Source: JBIOJB01 sp044450465
GTDB lineage: Bacteria > Chloroflexota > Dormibacteria > Dormibacterales > Dormibacteraceae
Direction of reading: 5' to 3'
NCBI GenBank assembly: GCA_044450465.1
Contig: JBIOJB010000023.1
Span: forward strand, 1-34,864
DNA length: 34,864 nucleotides
Shown: one piece after another, positions 30,466-34,864 of the stretch
Layout: every line of letters starts with the position of its first letter
How positions within the stretch are numbered: the first letter of the stretch is position 1
Made by a program: the position numbers and the translations under genes
The notes under the pieces: generated by a model
Seen by the model: only the letters and a program-made list of their open reading frames with translations
Database searches by the model: none
What the model was told of the DNA's origin: nothing

Positions 30466-31457
30466 CAGGCCACCGGCTCGGCTGGTTTGAACTGCAGAGT
30501 GAGCGCGTCGAGCTTCTGAAGCACGTCGTCGCTCAGCCGGACGTCAGCCGCCGCCAGGGTGTCGTCGAGCTGGCCGGCCCGGCTGGCTCCCACGATGGGC
30601 GCGGTCACGGCGGGCTGGTGCAGCACCCACGCCAGGGCGAGGGTGGCCGGCTTGAGGCCGATCTCGGCGGCGATCGCCGCAAACGCCGAGACGGTCTCGA
30701 ATACGTGCTTGTGCCAGTAGCGCTCGCGGTACTGCGTGCCGGCGTTGGGGATGGCAAATCGCGTGTCCTTCGGCGGAGGCTTGGAGAAGTCGTGCTTGCC
30801 GGACAGCATTCCGCCTGCGATGGGGTTGTAAGGAATGACGCCGATTCCCTCCTCCAGACACAGCGGGAAAAGCTCGCGCTCAGCGTCCCGAAACAGCAGG
30901 TTGTAGCGCGGTTGAGCGGATTCGAACCTCACGAGGCCTCGGGCCTCGCTTCGGCCGAGCGCTCGAGCCAGCCGGTGGGGCGCGAAGTTCGAGCAGCCTA
31001 CGTAGCGGACCTTTCCCATTCGCACCATGTCATCGAGCGCCTCGAGCGTCTCGTCGATCGGAGTCTCCTCGTCATAGCGGTGCAGCTGGTACAGGTCGAT
31101 GAAGTCGGTGCCCAGGCGGCGCAGCGAGGCGTCGATCGCGTCCATGAGATGCCGCCGGTTGTTGCCAACCTCCCACGGTTGGTTGCCTGTCCGGCCGAAT
31201 GCCTTGGTGGCAATCACGAAATCCTGCCGTTTGCCCTTGACCCAGCGCCCGATGATCTCCTCGGTCGTCCCCATACGCTCGAGACCCCCGCCCAGCGGGT
31301 AGACATCGGCGGTGTCGATGAACGTGACACCGGCCTGGGCGGCTCGATCGAGGATCGCGAATGATTCCTTCTCGTCGATCTGCAGTCCGAAGGTCATCGT
31401 CCCAAGGCACATTCGCGAAACCTTGAGGCCCGTGCGGCCCAGCCTCGTGTGTTGGAT
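30465..31457 (-). CDS. aldo/keto reductase
   Basis: About 330 residues with the AKR barrel and catalytic tetrad: Asp in FIDTADVYP, Tyr in the same segment, Lys in VIATKAFG and His in DLYQLHRYD. The NADPH region near the C-terminus (PIVGASRAGQLDD) is also present. The usual first strand (HTRLGRTGLKVSRMCLGT) is encoded directly after the stop of the preceding gene, but no ATG, GTG or TTG precedes it in frame. The codon where relatives carry the initiator Met is ATC (31457-31455). The next normal start, ATG at 31412, would delete strand one. I take ATC as a provisional start; a base error is the alternative. It likely reduces or oxidises a sugar or aldehyde. Confidence 0.85.
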   Translation of the reverse strand: MQHTRLGRTGLKVSRMCLGTMTFGLQIDEKESFAILDRAAQAGVTFIDTADVYPLGGGLERMGTTEEIIGRWVKGKRQDFVIATKAFGRTGNQPWEVGNNRRHLMDAIDASLRRLGTDFIDLYQLHRYDEETPIDETLEALDDMVRMGKVRYVGCSNFAPHRLARALGRSEARGLVRFESAQPRYNLLFRDAERELFPLCLEEGIGVIPYNPIAGGMLSGKHDFSKPPPKDTRFAIPNAGTQYRERYWHKHVFETVSAFAAIAAEIGLKPATLALAWVLHQPAVTAPIVGASRAGQLDDTLAAADVRLSDDVLQKLDALTLQFKPAEPVA

Positions 31458-31471
31458 GGCCTGCTCTCTAT

Positions 31472-32167
31472 CTAAACGTCGGAGTCGTCGGAGGTGTACG
31501 CCTCGAAGTGCGTGAACCCATGGTCGACGTTCGTGTTGCCCACGAAGAAATTGAAACCGATCCCGGGACTTCCACTTGCGAAAACGTCGTCCGTGACCGA
31601 GATGACCTCGACGCCGTTGATGAATCCTTTGATCAGCGTGCCGTTGATGGTGGCTTCGACCACGTCGCCGTCCTTCACCCCGAATTGCGCGCCGACGAGC
31701 TTCTTGAGCGAGGTGAAGTCCCCGATCTTGCCGTTCCACCGGACGATCTCCGCATAGCCGGCCTCTGTCTTGAGGCACCGGAAGAAGATCTCGTACCCGG
31801 TGCACAGATGCGGCTCCATCTCGCTGCGCACGCGCAGCTCGACCTCCTGGAAGTATTCGTCGGTCGGGTTACGGCTGAAGACGACGCCCTTGGCGTGCTG
31901 GTTTCTTCCCCACGCGCCGGTCAGCAACGCGGCCGGGTCGTCGTAGTCGCCCACAGGCGCTGACCCCTCGCCTCCCGCCGGATCGAGATTGCCCTGCTCG
32001 ACCCGGCGCTCGGCCACGGCCATGCGGGTCACCGACCCGTAGGCCCCTCCGTTCTTAGTTATGACATCGGCCCAGTCGATTCCATCCGTCTTGCCGTTGA
32101 GCCAGATGCCGCCCTCCGAGATCGGATTCTCGTCGAGCTCGAAGTCCGTGCTGTACGACCGTTCCAA
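31472..32167 (-). CDS. concanavalin A-like (LamG/DUF1080-type) beta-sandwich protein
   Basis: A 231-residue protein that looks like a jelly-roll lectin/glucanase-type domain: an opening YSTDFELDENPISEGGIW, repeated strand patterns with QEVELRVRSEM, TGYEIFFRCL, AEIVRWNGKIGDFTSL, and a closing SPGIGFNFF with THFEAYTSDD. There is no signal peptide or membrane segment, so unlike most carbohydrate-binding relatives it appears cytoplasmic. The TTG at 32167 is chosen because GGAGAGG lies 5 bp upstream, inside the end of the permease gene region; the frame to 32269 overlaps the permease. Sugar binding is possible; no catalytic residues can be named. Confidence 0.65.
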   Translation of the reverse strand: MERSYSTDFELDENPISEGGIWLNGKTDGIDWADVITKNGGAYGSVTRMAVAERRVEQGNLDPAGGEGSAPVGDYDDPAALLTGAWGRNQHAKGVVFSRNPTDEYFQEVELRVRSEMEPHLCTGYEIFFRCLKTEAGYAEIVRWNGKIGDFTSLKKLVGAQFGVKDGDVVEATINGTLIKGFINGVEVISVTDDVFASGSPGIGFNFFVGNTNVDHGFTHFEAYTSDDSDV

Positions 32168-32190
32168 TGGGTCCTCTCCAATAACGGCGG

Positions 32191-33711
32191 TTAGATGACG
32201 GTCCGGTGGGCGAGCTCTTCGGCCGTTTCGCGACGCTCCTGGACGATGTCGCCGGCCCTGAGCAGCCACTCCTCGTTACCTCTCAGCTTGAGGCCGACGA
32301 GGATGGCGATGCCGACGATCAGCCACGCGCCCACGATGTACGGCGTGAGGCTGTACGGAAACGCTGGGAACGGGTTGAACGATGCCCAGACCGAGTAGAT
32401 GAGCACGACGCTCGTCCCCACCGGGAAGATGAAGTGGAGGATCCAGTTGAACTCGTGGCGCCGCTCGCGCCAGTAGTAGAGAACGACGCCGATGTTGGCC
32501 ATCACGTAGACGAAGATCACGCCGACCACCAGGACGAACCCGACCGCCAGGATGAAGATCTTGTCCGGGCCCCAGATGGCGCCGGCGACCACGCCCAGCA
32601 GCAGTGAGAGGGCGAACTGGATATGGATGGCGACCGTGGGCGTCTTGCGCACGGGATCGACCGACCCGACGGCCTTGGGCAGCACGCCGGCCTGTCCCAT
32701 CCGAAACCACATTCTGGTAGCCACGTTCTGAGCCGCGAGGCTGCCTCCGATGACCGACGTGAACATGGCGAGAAGGGCAAAGAACCACAGACTGCCCCAC
32801 ACACGGTGCGCGATGACGAGGGCCGGCAGCTCCGGCGACGAGGTGAGGGTCGACAGGTTGTTGACGCCCCAGCCGATGATCTGTCCCCAGATCACGAGGA
32901 TCAGCATCGCCCCGATGATCGCGATCGAGGCCATGGTCGCGCGCGGGATGTTGCGGCGCGGATTCTCAGTCTCCTCGGCAAGCGGCACGGCCGCCTCCCA
33001 GCCGGTAAGGCCCTGCACCGTGAAGACGATGGCGAGCGCAAATCCAGACGCCGTCGCGATGTTACCCGGGTTGAAGTTGTAGTCGAACGAGCTGAACGTG
33101 AAACCTCCGGGCCCCGGATTGAACAGCCCGAACAGACCCAACGTCAGCACGATGAGAAACTCGACCGCGCCGACGACAACGATGGTCCGCACCGACAGCT
33201 TGATTCCAAGGTATGCAAGCGCGGTGACGGCAGGAATGGCGACGATCGCGAACATCCACCAGTGGAACCAGTTCCACCCATAGTTCGATTTGAGCTCGCC
33301 CTCGAGGATGAAGCCGAAGTAGGCGAGGATCGGCCCCGGGACGATCGGGGAGTAGAGCACGAACATCCAGCCCGTGAGAAAACCGGCGCGCGCGCTGACA
33401 GTGCGGCTCACGTATGTGAAGTACCCGCCCGCTGACGGAAACCGCCGCGCGAGCTGGACGAGACACATACCCAGCGCGAGCACGATCAGGAACCCGATGA
33501 GGTAGGCCAGCGGTGCGTGGGCACCGGAGAAGCCGACGATCGTCGCTGTGAAGAAGAACGCCGCGATGGCCGGCGCAATGTGGGTGACGTTCTGCATGAC
33601 TGCGCCTGTGAGCCCGACGGCGCCGGCCCTGAGCTCGGTCTCGGCTACCCAGGCCTCCCCTGGCTTCTCGACCGCGTCCTCGGCAAGCGTGCGGGCGGAC
33701 TTATCTGCCAT
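32191..33711 (-). CDS. APC-family permease (module D transporter)
   Basis: A 506-residue membrane protein of the APC superfamily with about 12-14 hydrophobic segments. THIAPAIAAFFFTATIVGF, SAGGYFTYVSRTV, the GLTGWEAAVPLAEET helix and NPRRNIPRA loop match the module A permease almost segment by segment, as does YYWRERRHEFNWILHFIFP near the end, so the two are close paralogues. The ATG at 33711 has a GGGAGGGGGAG site. It is the first gene of module D and the only transporter there. It is divergent from the YhfZ-like regulator across a palindromic region. The substrate is unknown. Confidence 0.9.
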   Translation of the reverse strand: MADKSARTLAEDAVEKPGEAWVAETELRAGAVGLTGAVMQNVTHIAPAIAAFFFTATIVGFSGAHAPLAYLIGFLIVLALGMCLVQLARRFPSAGGYFTYVSRTVSARAGFLTGWMFVLYSPIVPGPILAYFGFILEGELKSNYGWNWFHWWMFAIVAIPAVTALAYLGIKLSVRTIVVVGAVEFLIVLTLGLFGLFNPGPGGFTFSSFDYNFNPGNIATASGFALAIVFTVQGLTGWEAAVPLAEETENPRRNIPRATMASIAIIGAMLILVIWGQIIGWGVNNLSTLTSSPELPALVIAHRVWGSLWFFALLAMFTSVIGGSLAAQNVATRMWFRMGQAGVLPKAVGSVDPVRKTPTVAIHIQFALSLLLGVVAGAIWGPDKIFILAVGFVLVVGVIFVYVMANIGVVLYYWRERRHEFNWILHFIFPVGTSVVLIYSVWASFNPFPAFPYSLTPYIVGAWLIVGIAILVGLKLRGNEEWLLRAGDIVQERRETAEELAHRTVI

Positions 33712-33735
33712 CTCGGTCTCCCCCTCCCAGCTCCG

Positions 33736-33756
33736 GTCACCGCCCTGAGCGGTGAC
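33736..33756 (-). other. stem-loop in the module D leader
   Basis: A perfect 8-bp stem (GTCACCGC / GCGGTGAC) with loop CCTGA lies just upstream of the ribosome-binding site of the permease. It could affect mRNA stability or translation, or be a protein-binding palindrome. Confidence 0.45.
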
Positions 33757-33790
33757 AGGCGAACCCGCAGCCTACAGTGCGCTCTGATCC

Positions 33791-33821
33791 GTTCCCGAAT
33801 GTCCAATGTCCGGGAACATTC
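33791..33821. promoter_or_regulatory. palindromic operator between module D and the YhfZ-like gene
   Basis: Nested inverted repeats are visible: GTTCCCG (33791-33797) with CGGGAAC (33811-33817), and GAATGT (33797-33802) with ACATTC (33816-33821). AATGTC also occurs twice directly (33798-33803 and 33804-33809 on the plus strand). It lies just downstream of the module D -10 box, so binding there would repress module D. The adjacent YhfZ-like regulator is the obvious candidate. Confidence 0.6.
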
Positions 33822-33825
33822 GACA

Positions 33826-33854
33826 TTTCTACTCTGACCCCGGAGCCCTGTCAA
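33826..33854 (-). promoter_or_regulatory. sigma-70-type promoter of module D
   Basis: On the minus strand, TTGACA (33854-33849) and TAGAAA (33831-33826) are 17 bp apart. The -35 is perfect and the -10 matches four of six. The leader to the permease ATG is about 110 bp and holds the operator and a stem-loop. Confidence 0.55.
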
Positions 33855-33916
33855 TGGCCTCGTTGCCGGCCTGAACCGTGCGACTGGGGCATTGGGGCGC
33901 CTAACCTATCGGCGAA

Positions 33917-34855
33917 GTGTTCGAGCTTTCCGAACGCCATCGCCCCGGATCGGTCGCCGACATGGTGCCGGCGCTGGCCCGGCAGTTTCTCGCGGAGGTT
34001 GAACCCGGCGCTCGCCTGCCGACCGTCCGCGCCCTGGCCCATGGCCACCGCTCGAGCAGCTCCTCAGTGCATGCCGCCATCGGCCGGCTCGAGCAGGCCG
34101 GCGCGATTCAGATCGAGACCAGGGGTCGCGCCGGGGCGTTTCTGGTCCGCCGATCCATCGACCGGCTGTGGGCCATGATGAAGACCGGCCCGCTCGTGAT
34201 CGCTCTGCCGCTGGCCTCCTCGCCGCGCTACGAGGCCCTGGCCACGGCGATCAAGCAGCTGATGACCAACGCCGGGCCCGACGTCATCCTCATGTTCGTC
34301 CGGGGCTCGCGCCAGCGACTCCAGGCCGTGCGTGAGGGGCGATGCCATCTCGCCGCCATGTCGAGCTTTGCGGCAACGGAGGTGTGCACCAGCGAGGACG
34401 CCGTCGTCCGGGAGCTGCTGCCGAACTCCTACAACACCGGCCATCGCGTCTTCTACACCCTGGACGGGCAGAACAGGACCGGACCCCTTCGCGTCGTCAT
34501 CGACCGCCACTCCGCCGACCAGCAGCTGCTGACCGCGCTGGAGTTCGCGAACGCGGAAACGGTGCCCCTTCCGTCGATGACCGCGCAGATCGCGCGCCTG
34601 CTCGAGAGCGGACAGGCCGACGCCGCCGTATGGACCGTCGACGAGATGCAGACCAGGTGGCCCGCCGCCGTGCTGGACCGGCCGCTGTCGCCCGCCGTGC
34701 GCGAGCGCATCGGCGATCGGGACACCCGGGCGGTGCTGGTGGGGCGGTCAGCCGATGCGGCGGTGCTGAAGGCTGTGTGCGCTGCACTCGACCCGGCCGG
34801 GATCGAGCGCGTTCAGCTGGACGTGCTGGCCGGCCGCACAGTGCCCGAGTACTGA
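33917..34855 (+). CDS. yhfZ: YhfZ-like GntR-type transcriptional regulator
   Basis: A 312-residue regulator. An N-terminal winged helix at about 10-75 contains RLPTVRALAHGHRSSSSSVH followed by AIGRLEQAGAIQIETRGRAG, which resembles the HTH of E. coli YhfZ. The C-terminal domain from about 85 (VIALPLASSPRYEALATAIK) resembles the YhfZ C-terminal, periplasmic-binding-like domain that would sense a small ligand. YhfZ is encoded with the poorly understood yhf operon, which also contains an alanine-racemase-like protein. The GTG start at 33917 has no clear ribosome-binding site and might be leaderless. It is divergent from module D, across the palindromic region, and probably controls it. Only nine bases follow its stop in the window. 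Confidence 0.75.
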   Translation: MFELSERHRPGSVADMVPALARQFLAEVEPGARLPTVRALAHGHRSSSSSVHAAIGRLEQAGAIQIETRGRAGAFLVRRSIDRLWAMMKTGPLVIALPLASSPRYEALATAIKQLMTNAGPDVILMFVRGSRQRLQAVREGRCHLAAMSSFAATEVCTSEDAVVRELLPNSYNTGHRVFYTLDGQNRTGPLRVVIDRHSADQQLLTALEFANAETVPLPSMTAQIARLLESGQADAAVWTVDEMQTRWPAAVLDRPLSPAVRERIGDRDTRAVLVGRSADAAVLKAVCAALDPAGIERVQLDVLAGRTVPEY

Positions 34856-34864
34856 TCTCCCAGC

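Noticed and set aside
1..34864. CRISPR arrays, tRNA or rRNA genes, insertion sequences, attachment sites
   Set aside because: No regularly spaced repeats, cloverleaf pattern, transposase or integrase frames, or long terminal repeats were seen on either strand.

Overview
The window is high-GC, densely packed bacterial DNA. GTG and TTG starts are common, genes often overlap by 4 bp (ATGA, GTGA or TTGA), and several promoters carry a clear TTGACA -35 box. The gene content (SigE-like ECF sigma factor, GAF histidine kinase with LuxR-type regulator, TIGR03086/DinB-like protein, FGGY kinases, D-threonine-aldolase-like proteins) fits a soil-type member of the Actinomycetota, Chloroflexota or Dormibacterota. 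The phylum cannot be fixed from this window. No rRNA, tRNA, CRISPR array, transposase or phage gene was seen.

Positions 1-6546 hold housekeeping and stress genes: an ABC-2 permease (its ATPase probably ends at base 32), a DUF1801 protein, a TfoX-like protein, a GlsB/YeaQ-type membrane protein, a YggT-like membrane protein, a 53-residue C2H2 zinc-finger protein, an ECF-type sigma factor, a GAF sensor kinase/LuxR response regulator pair, and a DinB-like protein.

Positions 6720-34855 form one carbohydrate-catabolic island of 26 genes. Module A (15469 down to 6720, minus strand) reads: APC permease, DUF4432 aldose-epimerase-like protein, D-threonine-aldolase-like PLP protein, SDR, cyclase-family hydrolase, VOC protein, D-2-hydroxyacid dehydrogenase, LsrK-like kinase. 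Module B (19846 to 15631, minus) reads: LsrF-like thiolase/aldolase, LsrE-like epimerase, SIS isomerase, SorC/LsrR-family regulator, NAD-dependent epimerase. A DTE/DPE-type ketose 3-epimerase (20885-20040, minus) stands divergent to module C (20987-23914, plus): RpiB, DhaK, DhaL and a triose-phosphate-isomerase-like protein. That set matches the erythrulose branch of tetritol catabolism. A SnoaL-like protein follows. Module D (33711 to 24531, minus) reads: a second APC permease, a concanavalin-A-like protein, aldo/keto reductase, ThDP enzyme, SDR, FGGY kinase, a second D-threonine-aldolase-like protein, SDR. It is divergent from a YhfZ-like regulator.

The main inference is an AI-2/Lsr-type pathway (kinase, thiolase, epimerase, SorC regulator) without the LsrACDB importer or LsrG, joined to an erythrulose-phosphate pathway and served by two APC-type permeases. 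Predicted end products are dihydroxyacetone phosphate plus acetyl-CoA from the Lsr branch and erythrose 4-phosphate from the tetrulose branch. Modules A, B and the DTE-like gene share one promoter form, TTGACA-N16-(C/G)ATANT. Two of these promoters are followed by related palindromes, which points to a common regulon, probably under the SorC protein. Family assignments come from recalled motif similarity; no database search was possible.
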